Numbered from the stretch's first letter, positions 8,758 through 17,099 are shown. The stretch is 64,000 nt of DNA from an uncultured SAR86 cluster bacterium (GCA_902526045.1 CABZJI010000003.1:1-64000), one strand, 5' to 3'. The notes: a model not told the origin generated them from the letters alone. Numbers and translations: made by a program.

Positions 8758-8931
8758 ATGAATGAGAAATTATTAGAGATATTAGTTTGTCCTCTTACTA
8801 GGGGTAAATTAATTTTAAGAAATGATGAGCTTATCAGCAAAGAAGCTAAACTTGCTTATCCAATTCGAGATGGAATACCCATTTTGATTATAAGTGAAGC
8901 AAGAAGTATTTCAGATGAAGATATAAAATAA
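8758..8931 (+). CDS. ycaR: Trm112/YcaR-like small protein (UPF0434)
   Basis: This gene is missing from the ORF track because it is short (57 aa: [18 protein letters not shown]... ending SISDEDIK). The N-terminal [14 protein letters not shown] and the later [12 protein letters not shown] are the hallmark of the UPF0434/Trm112 family. Only the first Cys of the usual metal-binding set is present, as in E. coli YcaR. In many Gammaproteobacteria ycaR lies between lpxK and kdsB; here those two are directly adjacent at 19.9 kb and ycaR stands 11 kb away. Function in bacteria is not settled. Confidence 0.85.
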   Translation: MNEKLLEILVCPLTRGKLILRNDELISKEAKLAYPIRDGIPILIISEARSISDEDIK

Positions 8932-9087
8932 TTATTTCATCTTGATCATATATATTTAAATAAATACATCAAAAATAATCTTTTAGTGATCATTTCATCT
9001 AACAAAAGATTAGGGTACAAAAATCTTTTTCCTCCTAGTAAATTTTTTCATCGATCTGAAACTCATATAGAATAGGCAAACCAAAAA

Positions 9088-9179
9088 GGAGGGGTGGCAG
9101 AGTCTGGTTGAATGCACTGGTCTTGAAAACCAGCAGGTCAGAAATGGCCTCGTGGGTTCGAATCCCACCCCCTCCGCCA
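9088..9179 (+). tRNA. tRNA-Ser (anticodon UGA)
   Basis: The acceptor arm GGAGGGG (9088-9094) pairs with CCCCTCC, followed by the discriminator G and an encoded CCA ending at 9179. The anticodon stem CTGGT/ACCAG encloses the 7-nt loop CTTGAAA with anticodon TGA at 9124-9126. The long variable arm and the T arm GTGGGTTCGAATCCCAC fit the class II serine tRNA fold. Total length is 92 nt. The 156-bp gap upstream is AT-rich and presumably holds its promoter. The LOG-family gene starts 8 nt after the CCA. Confidence 0.97.
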
Positions 9180-9187
9180 TATTTAAA

Positions 9188-9718
9188 ATGAATATATGTG
9201 TCTTTCTCGGATCATCACTAGGTAAAGAATCCATCTATGCCAAAATAGCCTTTGAACTAGGCAAACAAATTGCAATTAAAAATCATAAGCTTGTTTATGG
9301 TGGCGGAGGAATAGGTTTAATGAACGAACTAGCAAACGGTTGTCTTTCTGCAGGAGGCGAAGTTTATGGTGTCATCACTGAAAGATTAATTGATATGGAG
9401 GCTGGTCATGAGGGAATCCAGGAATTAATAATTGTAAAAACAATGCATGAAAGAAAGAAACTCATGTCTGAGGCTGCTGATTGCTTCATTTTATTGCCTG
9501 GCGGAGTTGGTTCATATGAGGAAATATTTGAAATCATGGCATGGAATCAATTAAAAATAATAAATAAACCCCTTTATGTGTTAAATACGAATGGTTTTTA
9601 TAATTCTTTAAAGCTATTTCTTGAGCACGCCAAGGACGAAGGGTTTTTCAGTGGAAAAACATTTGAAATGTTTAATTTATATGATTCTATTGATGACATT
9701 TTGTCTAAAATTAATTGA
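9188..9718 (+). CDS. LOG family protein (nucleoside 5'-monophosphate phosphoribohydrolase type)
   Basis: I start at ATG 9188 (MNICVFLGSSLGK, 176 aa) because the ORF-track start at 9152 lies inside the tRNA. The protein has the LOG nucleotide-binding pattern: VYGGGGIGLMNELANG, MHERKKLM and PGGVGSYEEIFE, a variant of the usual PGGxGTxxE with Ser for Thr. LOG proteins release the base from cytokinin riboside monophosphates or from AMP-like nucleotides. In non-plant bacteria the role is usually nucleotide salvage or unknown. The short 8-nt gap to the tRNA suggests possible co-transcription. Confidence 0.85.
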   Translation: MNICVFLGSSLGKESIYAKIAFELGKQIAIKNHKLVYGGGGIGLMNELANGCLSAGGEVYGVITERLIDMEAGHEGIQELIIVKTMHERKKLMSEAADCFILLPGGVGSYEEIFEIMAWNQLKIINKPLYVLNTNGFYNSLKLFLEHAKDEGFFSGKTFEMFNLYDSIDDILSKIN

Positions 9719-9806
9719 AAATTAACATTTTTGAGTTCTTATTTTATAAATAAATATCAAAAACTTTTTTAATAATTAATTAATCTTAAAAAGTGTATTT
9801 TGGGTC

Positions 9807-9837
9807 TTGAATCAATTAAAAAAATCAGTAGTATAGA
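9807..9837 (+). promoter_or_regulatory. Candidate sigma-70 promoter for the RNA upstream of trpS
   Basis: TTGAAT at 9807-9812 is a fair -35. Possible -10 boxes are TAGTAT (9829-9834, 16-bp spacer) or TATAGA (9832-9837, 19-bp spacer). Transcription would begin near 9841-9845, just before the structured segment. This is pattern matching in AT-rich DNA, so confidence is modest. Confidence 0.4.
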
Positions 9838-9844
9838 TATCAGT

Positions 9845-10026
9845 CTTTTAACAAAACTTAACTAACTCGAGACGGTCAAGCAGAAGTAAAAGATGAGAAG
9901 AAGAAGGGTGAGAAGAACTGGGGAAACTCAGCCACTTACAGGGAGAAGGGTCAATCGCCTGTATCAGTAGAACCCACTGAACCCCTTCAACTTCGATAAA
10001 ACACCACTTTTGTGGTGTTTTTTTTT
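9845..10026 (+). ncRNA. Candidate structured non-coding RNA or trpS leader, unidentified family
   Basis: This is the only gap over 300 nt (9719-10037). Its first 120 nt are AT-rich with no feature apart from the candidate promoter. From about 9865 the base composition shifts to G+A rich, and a consistent fold can be drawn by hand. A long-range closing helix pairs GAAG-AA-GAAGGG (9897-9908) with CCCTTC-AA-CTTC (9983-9994). Inside it are a hairpin CTGGG-GAAA-CTCAG with a GNRA tetraloop (9918-9931), a stem TACAGG/CCTGTA (9937-9942 with 9958-9963) and an alternative hairpin CAGT/ACTG (9965-9979). A strong intrinsic terminator follows. It may be a stand-alone small RNA or a cis-regulatory leader of trpS. 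I do not recognise 6S, SRP, RNase P, tmRNA or a known riboswitch core. Confidence 0.6.
9998..10026 (+). terminator. Intrinsic terminator upstream of trpS
   Basis: AACACCAC-TTTT-GTGGTGTT is a perfect hairpin followed by a run of T (through 10026), ending 11 nt before the trpS ATG. It either ends the RNA described above or acts as an attenuator controlled by that structured region. Confidence 0.88.
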
Positions 10027-10037
10027 ATACTTACACT

Positions 10038-11021
10038 ATGAATTCTTCGCTCACAGGCATAACGACTACAGGTACGCCTCATTTGGGTAATTATGTTGGA
10101 GCTATTAAACCCGCTATACAATTAAGCAAAAAATTTAAATCCTATCTTTTCTTAGCTGATTATCATTCTTTAATAAAAGTAAATGATGCAAACGCCATAA
10201 AAGAATCATCTTTGAAAATAGCTGCAACTTGGTTGGCATGTGGGCTTGATACTAATAGCGCTCTTTTTTACAGACAATCTAAAATTCCACAAATATTGGA
10301 ATTAAATTGGATCCTGTCATGCATGGCACCGAAAGGACTCCTTAATAGGGCACATGCTTATAAAGCAGCGGTTGATCTAAATAAAGAAAATACAAACGAC
10401 GATGATTTTGGTATATCTCATGGTTTATTTAGTTATCCAGTGTTGATGTCAGCAGATATTTTGATGTTCAATCCTAAGTATGTTCCTGTAGGAAAAGACC
10501 AAAAACAACATTTAGAAATTACTCGCGATATAGCAGATAAATTTAATAAAACTTATAAAAATTTTTTTCAATTACCCGAACCCATTATTGATGAATCTCT
10601 TGATTTATTGACTGGGACAGACGGAAGAAAGATGAGTAAAAGTTACAATAACTCAATTGAATTATTTTCATCTGAAAAAATTTTACAAAAATCTATCAAT
10701 AAAATTAGAACCGATTCGAAAGAGCCGGGCGAAAAAAAAGAAACAAAAGATTCAATTATTTTTCAGTACTTTAATCACTTTTCTGACGAAGAAGAAATAA
10801 TTGAGATAACCAAAGAGTTTGATGACGGAATTGGTTGGGGAGACGCCAAGAAAAAGTTATTTACAAAAATTAATCAAGAAATATCTCCTTTTAGAGATAA
10901 ATATTTTGAATTAATAAATAAACCTAAATTGATAGAAGATACATTAGAGGCTGGAGAAACTGAGGCTAGAGATGAGGCTAATAAAAATTTAGAGAAAATT
11001 AAGGAAAAAATTGGAATTTGA
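10038..11021 (+). CDS. trpS: Tryptophanyl-tRNA synthetase
   Basis: Charges tRNA-Trp. The 327-aa class I synthetase has the HIGH-type motif TPHLGNY at residues 14-20 and KMSKSYNN near residue 200, with the usual PVLMSADILMF and PVGKDQKQHLE segments. Length matches the bacterial enzyme (about 334 aa). ATG 10038 lies 11 nt after a strong terminator, so transcription must read through the terminator or start very close. An attenuation mechanism is therefore possible. The next gene overlaps its end by 11 nt. Confidence 0.96.
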   Translation: MNSSLTGITTTGTPHLGNYVGAIKPAIQLSKKFKSYLFLADYHSLIKVNDANAIKESSLKIAATWLACGLDTNSALFYRQSKIPQILELNWILSCMAPKGLLNRAHAYKAAVDLNKENTNDDDFGISHGLFSYPVLMSADILMFNPKYVPVGKDQKQHLEITRDIADKFNKTYKNFFQLPEPIIDESLDLLTGTDGRKMSKSYNNSIELFSSEKILQKSINKIRTDSKEPGEKKETKDSIIFQYFNHFSDEEEIIEITKEFDDGIGWGDAKKKLFTKINQEISPFRDKYFELINKPKLIEDTLEAGETEARDEANKNLEKIKEKIGI

Positions 11022-11577
11022 AAAAAGTAAAAAAACTGCTTCGCATAAAAGTGAAGATTTGCTTTTAAATGGTACTGACTATCTTAGATTGGGTACAAAT
11101 TTCCAATGTTTAATTTCTTTCTTCTCTATAAATAATAATAAAACTTATTCATCAAAAAAATTATTAGAAATATACAAGTCTAGTCCTTTTTTTAATTTCC
11201 AATTAACTGGGAATTTTTTTAATTATCTCCCAAAATATCATGGGCCTTTTCTATCTAAAAATGTTCAAGTAGAAAATTATCTTGAAATACCGCCCAATAA
11301 TTCTTTCTTAAAATCGCTTGATTCAGTTGTTAATGCAAAAACAAAATATATGAATGTCATTAATCATGAGGCAATAGGAAAATTTAACGAAAGAGTAAAT
11401 AAAATTTATTCAGATTGTTATAAATATGTATTTTTAGAATATTCTGAATCTTTTAAAAAAATCAAGCCAAGTAAATATGAGCATGAGTGGTCTCATGCTC
11501 TAGTTTCTTATGATGAATTTATTTGCTTTACCCACAGCAAAAATTCTTTTTTCCTTATTTCTCTAGCTAGAGATTAA
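11011..11577 (+). CDS. Hypothetical protein, unknown function
   Basis: A 188-aa soluble, Lys/Asn/Ser-rich protein. The TTG start at 11011 is supported by AAGGA 5 nt upstream and overlaps the trpS stop by 11 nt, so it is likely translated in the same message. Visible features are an aromatic-rich middle (SPFFNF, FFNYLPKYHGPFL) and a C-terminal YEHEWSHALVSYDEFICF. There is no signal peptide or membrane segment. I do not recognise a family. Confidence 0.6.
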   Translation: MEFEKSKKTASHKSEDLLLNGTDYLRLGTNFQCLISFFSINNNKTYSSKKLLEIYKSSPFFNFQLTGNFFNYLPKYHGPFLSKNVQVENYLEIPPNNSFLKSLDSVVNAKTKYMNVINHEAIGKFNERVNKIYSDCYKYVFLEYSESFKKIKPSKYEHEWSHALVSYDEFICFTHSKNSFFLISLARD

Positions 11578-11584
11578 TAATCCT

Positions 11585-12814
11585 ATGCAATCGAATAATA
11601 GCGCACCTCGATCAATATGGTTTTTAGCAATAGCTCTGGCGTTTGTTGGTGCAGGGCAATCAACGATGTTTATTTTAATTCCTCCGGAAGTCAGAAATTT
11701 AGGCTTTAATGAGTTTCAAGTAGGTTTAATTTTCTCTATTTCTGCTGTTGCCTGGATGATTTCCAGTCCATTTTGGGGTGATTTAAGTGATAAATTTGGC
11801 AGACACTGGATTTTTTTAATAGGAATGATTGGATTCGCAATCTCCCTTATTTTGATAACGACATTAATTGAATCTGCGAGACAATTAATAATCCCTCTAT
11901 ATCTTGTGCTTCCCTTATTAATCTTAACAAGATTAATAAATGGACTCTTTGGTAGCGCCGTTCGACCAGCAGCAGGGGGCAGGATTGCAGACATTACCAC
12001 ACCTGAATTACGGACAGCTGGCTTTGCCCGTTTTGATGCAGGCTGGCAATTTGGTGTGATCGTGGGTCCAATTTTTGTTGGATTAGTGTTGTGGCTTAGT
12101 GATGGAGACTTCTCGCTTCCATTCTTAATCATTGGTCTTGCTGGCTTGATTGCTGGATATATGAATTTTAGATTAATGAAGAACTCACATGTTGATACAG
12201 AAGTCGATAAAAGCGTAAAAAAAATAAATTATTTAGATGAAAGAATTTGGCCATCGATGTTCGTTGCCGCTTTTATGGGTATGTCGAATGCAACCATGGT
12301 GCTTACAGCATCTCTTTATTTTCAAGATTTAAGTCCTGAAATTGATAATATTTATCCTTACGTAGCATTTGGTTTTTCGTTGATAGCAATATCAGGTCTT
12401 TTAACTCAATTATTTTTGGTTGATAGGTTAAGACTCTCTTCTTATTTATTATTAAGAGTAGGACCTTTGATAATGTTAGTTTCATTTTTAGGAATTGCGT
12501 TTGCGCCGAGTATTTACGTTTTGTTTGTGTATCTGACTTTACATGGAGTGGGCTCTGCTCTCACTCGTTCTGGAAATGTAGCGCAACTGTCTTTATCGGT
12601 GAATACGAATGAACAGGGTTTAATAAACGGGTTGCTAGGAGGTGTAATGCCATTGGGTCATCTTCTGACACCTATCATAACCATGCCTTTGTATATGATA
12701 GCGCCAAATTATCCTTTTATATTTATTGCCATTCTAGCTGTACTCATTATTATGTTTATTAACTTGTCTAAAAAGTTCACTAACAAGCTTCATACGGGAG
12801 AAATTAATGTTTGA
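11585..12814 (+). CDS. Major facilitator superfamily transporter
   Basis: A 409-aa inner-membrane protein with about 12 hydrophobic segments. The MFS motif A is visible as GDLSDKFGRHWIFLIGM after TM2, and a motif-C-like G-rich region (GWQFGVIVGPIFVGLVL) lies in TM5, which points to a drug:H+ antiporter-like (TetA/Bmr type) exporter. The start ATG 11585 follows the unknown gene by 7 nt, and the end overlaps the SDR gene by 8 nt. The substrate cannot be told from sequence. Confidence 0.85.
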   Translation: MQSNNSAPRSIWFLAIALAFVGAGQSTMFILIPPEVRNLGFNEFQVGLIFSISAVAWMISSPFWGDLSDKFGRHWIFLIGMIGFAISLILITTLIESARQLIIPLYLVLPLLILTRLINGLFGSAVRPAAGGRIADITTPELRTAGFARFDAGWQFGVIVGPIFVGLVLWLSDGDFSLPFLIIGLAGLIAGYMNFRLMKNSHVDTEVDKSVKKINYLDERIWPSMFVAAFMGMSNATMVLTASLYFQDLSPEIDNIYPYVAFGFSLIAISGLLTQLFLVDRLRLSSYLLLRVGPLIMLVSFLGIAFAPSIYVLFVYLTLHGVGSALTRSGNVAQLSLSVNTNEQGLINGLLGGVMPLGHLLTPIITMPLYMIAPNYPFIFIAILAVLIIMFINLSKKFTNKLHTGEINV

Positions 12815-13700
12815 TAAAAATGTATTAAAAGGAAAAAGAATATTAGTAACCGGCGGTGGATCGGGTCTAGGTAAAGAAATGACCAGGCACTTCGTCAAGC
12901 ACGGAGCAGAAGTTTATATTTGTGGCAGAAGGGAAAACGTTCTTAAGGATGCTGCCGATGAAATTATGTCTGAGCATGGCGGAAAAGTTAATTATTTTCC
13001 ACTTGATATCAGAGACGCAATGTCGATTGAAGAAAATATTGAAAATGTTTTTAATGAAGGGCCATTAGACGGGCTAGTAAATAACGCTGCCGGAAATTTT
13101 ATTTCAAGAACTAAAGATTTATCACCAAATGGTTTTAATGCAATTGCATCAATTGTCTTTCACGGTACTTTCTATATTACTAATGCTGTAGGAAAAAGAT
13201 GGTTAGAACTAGGTCATAAAGGAAGTATTGTCTCAATTCTAGCAACATGGGTCTGGACCGGATCACCATTTGTTGTTCCATCTGCAATGTCAAAGTCAGG
13301 TATTAATGCCATGACAAAGTCATTAGCAGTTGAGTGGGGGCCACACGGTATAAGATTAAACTCTATCGCTCCAGGTCCGTTTCCAACAGAAGGAGCTTGG
13401 GCAAGGTTGATGCCTCAAACGGGGGACAAAAAATCTGATATTTCTGAGGATGCTGAAAGAAGTAATGTTCCATTAGGAAGAGTAGGAAAAATGGATGAAC
13501 TTGGAAATTTAGCTACTTTCTTAATGGCAGATGGCTGTGATTATCTAACAGGTCAAACTATTGCTATAGACGGAGCACAATATATCACTGGAGGAGGTAC
13601 TTTCTCTATGATGAGTTCCTTTAAGGATGAAGATTGGGAAACTATAAAGAATACAATTAAAGGCTCTAACGAGAAAGACAAAAAACAAAGAACTGTTTAG
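12807..13700 (+). CDS. SDR oxidoreductase resembling mitochondrial-type 2,4-dienoyl-CoA reductase
   Basis: A 297-aa classical SDR: GGGSGLGKEMTRHF (cofactor loop), NNAAGNF (structural NNAG variant) and IRLNSIAPGPFPTEGAWARL. In place of the usual YxxxK it has SAMSK in PFVVPSAMSKSGINAM, the same layout as the DECR family (animal mitochondrial 2,4-dienoyl-CoA reductase), which uses other residues for catalysis. It would reduce 2,4-dienoyl-CoA with NADPH during beta-oxidation of polyunsaturated acyl chains. This matches the acyl-CoA dehydrogenases and ETF genes elsewhere in the window. It overlaps the MFS gene by 8 nt. Confidence 0.8.
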   Translation: MFDKNVLKGKRILVTGGGSGLGKEMTRHFVKHGAEVYICGRRENVLKDAADEIMSEHGGKVNYFPLDIRDAMSIEENIENVFNEGPLDGLVNNAAGNFISRTKDLSPNGFNAIASIVFHGTFYITNAVGKRWLELGHKGSIVSILATWVWTGSPFVVPSAMSKSGINAMTKSLAVEWGPHGIRLNSIAPGPFPTEGAWARLMPQTGDKKSDISEDAERSNVPLGRVGKMDELGNLATFLMADGCDYLTGQTIAIDGAQYITGGGTFSMMSSFKDEDWETIKNTIKGSNEKDKKQRTV

Positions 13701-13723
13701 AATTATATTTTACTGGAGGAATA

Positions 13724-15175
13724 ATGATTGACTCGGTTTTTGATGAAATGAAAGAGGTCTTAGCTTTACAAAAAAAAGCTCATATAGACGACGGCCCAGC
13801 AAGCTATGAAATACGTTTAGATAGATTGAACAGACTATCTGAAATGTTAAAAAAATACTCAGATGAGATAGTCGATACTATAAGTGAGGATTATGGAACT
13901 AGAGATAAAAATGGCACTTTTTTGACGGAAGTGATGACTAGCTTAGGTAGCGTAAATTATTCAATCAAAAATCTAAAAAAGTGGATGAAATCTGAAATAC
14001 GTCAATCAAATTCAAGTCAGCCATTTGCCACAAGATTAATAATGCGCTTACTCGGCGCAAAAACTGAAATCCAATATCAACCTCTAGGTACGATTGGAAT
14101 GATAAAGCCTTGGAATTTTCCTGTTAATCTGATTATTTCTCCTATTTCACAAGCTTTAGCTGCAGGAAATAGAGTAATGATTAAGCCCTCAGAAATAACA
14201 CCCAAAACATCAGAGTTAATCAAAAAAATGTTTAACGAGTTCTATGATAAGGCAGAAGTGGAAGTTTTTCTCGGCGGACCTGATATTGCGGAAGCCTTTG
14301 GTAAATTAGATTTTGATCATTTACTTTTTACTGGATCTACTATCAATGGAAAAAAAGTTATGCAGTCTGCTGCAGGCAACCTTGTGCCAGTCACTTTAGA
14401 ATTAGGAGGTAAATCTCCGGTAATCATGGATGAAACTGCTGATGTTCCATTATCTGCAACAAGATTGATGCGTGGAAAAACAATGAATGCAGGTCAGATC
14501 TGTATAGCTCCAGATTATATGATGATGCCAAAGGGAAAAGTTGATGAATTCATAGATGAAAGCACTAAAGCGGTTTCTGAAATGTATCCAGATATTAAAT
14601 ACAATGAACATTACACATCAATTGTTAATCAAAAGCATTTTGAGAGAATTAATAGCCTTATCGAAGATGCAAAAGAGAAGGGTGCTGAAATAAAAACAAT
14701 TAATCCTGCAAATGAAGACTTTGAACAACAAGAAGGTCATAAAATTCCTCCAACTTTCGTATTGAACCCTACTGATGATATGAAAATCATGCAGGAGGAA
14801 ATTTTTGGGCCTGTCATGCCTATTAAAGAATATGAAGATATTGATGAAACAATAAGCTATGTCAATTCAAAGCCAAGACCTTTAGCTCTCTATTATTTTG
14901 GGAAAAATAAAGATATGCAAAATAAAATTCTTAATAGAACCACATCAGGTGGAGCAACTATTAATGATGTTGTTTGGCATGTCGGTCAGGATGATATGCC
15001 TTTTGGTGGAGTAGGAGATAGTGGAACTGGTTCTTATCATGGCCATGAAGGTTTTAAACGATTCAGTCATCAAAAATCTATCCTCACTCAATATAACTCA
15101 GATTTAGTAAAAAATATTATGCCTCCTTACAAAGGTAAAATGTTTGAATCAACAAAAAAGAACGCTCTTAAATAA
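13724..15175 (+). CDS. NAD(P)-dependent aldehyde dehydrogenase (coniferyl-aldehyde dehydrogenase-like)
   Basis: Oxidises an aldehyde to the acid. The 483-aa protein has KPWNFPVNLIISPISQALAAGN, KPSE for cofactor, the general-base motif LELGGKSPV and the Cys nucleophile in NAGQICIAPDY. The NAGQICIAPDYM spacing and the C-terminal DMPFGGVGDSGTGSYHGHEGF are typical of the CALDH/fatty-aldehyde group, whose members prefer aromatic or medium-chain aldehydes. A strong GGAGGA Shine-Dalgarno precedes ATG. The gene follows the DECR-like SDR by 23 nt, which suggests a lipid or aromatic aldehyde substrate. Confidence 0.9.
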   Translation: MIDSVFDEMKEVLALQKKAHIDDGPASYEIRLDRLNRLSEMLKKYSDEIVDTISEDYGTRDKNGTFLTEVMTSLGSVNYSIKNLKKWMKSEIRQSNSSQPFATRLIMRLLGAKTEIQYQPLGTIGMIKPWNFPVNLIISPISQALAAGNRVMIKPSEITPKTSELIKKMFNEFYDKAEVEVFLGGPDIAEAFGKLDFDHLLFTGSTINGKKVMQSAAGNLVPVTLELGGKSPVIMDETADVPLSATRLMRGKTMNAGQICIAPDYMMMPKGKVDEFIDESTKAVSEMYPDIKYNEHYTSIVNQKHFERINSLIEDAKEKGAEIKTINPANEDFEQQEGHKIPPTFVLNPTDDMKIMQEEIFGPVMPIKEYEDIDETISYVNSKPRPLALYYFGKNKDMQNKILNRTTSGGATINDVVWHVGQDDMPFGGVGDSGTGSYHGHEGFKRFSHQKSILTQYNSDLVKNIMPPYKGKMFESTKKNALK

Positions 15176-15181
15176 AATCTA

Positions 15182-16414
15182 TTGAGACAAAACCTTCCTT
15201 TTTTTATTGCTTTAAGATATTTCAATTCTAAAAAGGAAGGATTTCTATCCTTTGTTTCTAAATTATCCTTGGGATCAGTATCTCTGGGTGTCGCAGTTCT
15301 TATAATTGTTTCCTCGGTATTTAATGGATTTGAAAAAGAATTAAAGGAAAAAATATTAAACTCAATTCCTCATGGAAACATTTACGGTTACTCATCAATT
15401 TCTAATCCAATCGAACTCATTGATTCGTTGTCTGATATGGATAGATTGAAAGGAGCAGCACCATATGTAGAGACCCAGTCACTTATTGGCTCTAAATCAA
15501 AATTAAAGGGGACCCTTATCTATGGAGTTGATCCTTCCATTGAATCAAACGTTTCTAACGTTCCAAACAATATGTTTGTTGGATCATTTGATGATTTAAG
15601 CGAAGGTAGTTTTAACTTAATCTTAGGTGATTTATTAGCAAGACAGCTATCTGTTTCTGTCGGAGATAAAGTAACTTTACTATTACCAAATCCCAAAGTA
15701 TCTTTAACTGGAATTTATCCAAAAATGAAAGTTTTTTCTATTTCTGGAATTTATAGCATGGGATCTAATGATCTAGATTCAAATTATGCTTTCATAAACA
15801 TTAAAGATGCCTCGAAACTTCTTTCATTATCAGGAAATGTAACTGGCATAAGACTAAAATTTGATGATCTTTTTGACGCTCCAGATTTAACTTACGATGC
15901 TTTAATTAAAGCTCAGAATTATTCTGAACAACCTCTGAGAGCTAATGACTGGAGCTCTCAGTTTGGGACTCTTTGGAGAGCTGTAGGCATGGAAAGAAGT
16001 CTAGTTTTTTTGCTAACTAGTTTAATCATAGTCATTGCAGCCTTTAATGTAGTTGCAATGTTAATGATGATGCTTAATGAAAAAAAGGAACAAATTGCAA
16101 TCCTAAAAACAGTAGGTATGAGTGATATGAAAATTATTCAAATATTTTTATATCTTGGTTTGATAATCTCTTTTTGGGGAATATCTATTGGAACCCTTTT
16201 AGGTTTGTTTATGTCATTTTTTATAGCTTCATCGTATTTTGATGTCATTATCTCTGGTTATTTGCAGTGGTACTTCATAAGTTATCTTCCTACAGACATA
16301 AGAATTGAGTGGATTATTTCAATTATAATAGGATCATTATTAATAACATCATTTGCAAGCATCTATCCCGCAAGATCTGCTTCAAAAATTATCCCAGCTA
16401 AGATACTTAGATAA
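15182..16414 (+). CDS. lolC: Lipoprotein-releasing ABC transporter permease (LolC/LolE family)
   Basis: The inner-membrane subunit that extracts outer-membrane lipoproteins from the inner membrane and hands them to LolA. The 410-aa protein has the family layout: N-terminal FIALRYFNSKKEGFLSFVSKLS, TM1, a periplasmic domain (about residues 45-265), then three C-terminal TMs with KEQIAILKTVGMSD as the coupling segment. The start is TTG at 15182. Only one permease gene is present here, so it may work as a homodimer (LolF-type) or pair with another elsewhere. It overlaps lolD by 1 nt. Confidence 0.9.
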   Translation: MRQNLPFFIALRYFNSKKEGFLSFVSKLSLGSVSLGVAVLIIVSSVFNGFEKELKEKILNSIPHGNIYGYSSISNPIELIDSLSDMDRLKGAAPYVETQSLIGSKSKLKGTLIYGVDPSIESNVSNVPNNMFVGSFDDLSEGSFNLILGDLLARQLSVSVGDKVTLLLPNPKVSLTGIYPKMKVFSISGIYSMGSNDLDSNYAFINIKDASKLLSLSGNVTGIRLKFDDLFDAPDLTYDALIKAQNYSEQPLRANDWSSQFGTLWRAVGMERSLVFLLTSLIIVIAAFNVVAMLMMMLNEKKEQIAILKTVGMSDMKIIQIFLYLGLIISFWGISIGTLLGLFMSFFIASSYFDVIISGYLQWYFISYLPTDIRIEWIISIIIGSLLITSFASIYPARSASKIIPAKILR

Positions 16415-17085
16415 TGAGCTTAGTTACATTACAAGACATTGGAAAAGATTATCAATCTGGAGATAATATAATTTCTCCTCTTATTAACCTTAACCTTGAA
16501 ATAAATGATAACGACAGATTAATTATCTATGGAAAGTCAGGTTCTGGAAAAACTACTCTCTTAAATATTTTAAGCACTCTAGAGATTCCTTCTAATGGTT
16601 CAATGATTTTTGGTGACAAACTTATAGAATCTTTATCGGATAAAGAGCTCTCAAATTTAAGGCTAAATGATATCGGTGTAGTTTTTCAATCTCATCATCT
16701 CTTAGAAGAATTTTCTCTTCATGAAAACATCATTCTCCCAGGATCTATAACTCATAATCTTGATAAAGATTTTGCAAATTTTCTTATAGAGAAATTAAAA
16801 ATTTCCGATAGAAAAGATCACTTACCCGATCAACTTTCTGGTGGAGAAAGACAGAGATGCGCAATTGCACGAGCATTAATTAATAAACCGAAATTAGTAG
16901 TCATGGATGAGCCAACAGGAGATTTAGATAGAAATACTTCTGATGAAGTCATGGAATTGATAGACAATGTATTTAATGAAATTGACATTTCTGTGGTTAT
17001 TGCTACTCACGATGAAAATTTAAAATTTAAGCCAAATTCAAAATATTTACTCGAGCAAGGTAATCTCAATTTAATACAGGGCTAA
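16414..17085 (+). CDS. lolD: Lipoprotein-releasing system ATP-binding protein
   Basis: The ATPase of the Lol transporter (223 aa). It has Walker A GKSGSGKTTLL, a Q-loop with VFQSHHLLEEFSL (LolD-like), the signature LSGGERQRCAIARAL, Walker B LVVMDEPTGDLD and the switch His in ATHDE. ATG 16414 overlaps the permease stop, giving fixed stoichiometry. In E. coli lolCDE is a separate operon; here it leads directly into the msbA-lpxK fusion, grouping lipoprotein and LPS export. Confidence 0.93.
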   Translation: MSLVTLQDIGKDYQSGDNIISPLINLNLEINDNDRLIIYGKSGSGKTTLLNILSTLEIPSNGSMIFGDKLIESLSDKELSNLRLNDIGVVFQSHHLLEEFSLHENIILPGSITHNLDKDFANFLIEKLKISDRKDHLPDQLSGGERQRCAIARALINKPKLVVMDEPTGDLDRNTSDEVMELIDNVFNEIDISVVIATHDENLKFKPNSKYLLEQGNLNLIQG

Positions 17086-17099
17086 GAGATAAAATTCTT

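Noticed and set aside
9152-9187. Upstream extension of the LOG gene in the ORF track (MGSNPTPSAIFK)
   Set aside because: It lies inside the tRNA T arm and acceptor; the ATG at 9188 begins the conserved protein.
9010-9234. Minus-strand ORF (74 aa) with GVGFEPTRPFL...
   Set aside because: It is the well-known antisense translation of a serine tRNA, which lies at 9088-9179 on the plus strand.
9894-9971. Short ORF MRRRRVRRTGETQ... and a 44-codon open frame in the region before trpS
   Set aside because: The first is only 25 codons, purine-rich and has no Shine-Dalgarno; the second has no start codon. The folding and terminator fit RNA better.
9719-10037. T-box, SRP, 6S, tmRNA or RNase P identity for the RNA upstream of trpS
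   Set aside because: The conserved cores of these families are not visible: no T-box sequence, no GGTCAGG SRP loop, no tag frame with CCA end, no RNase P P4.
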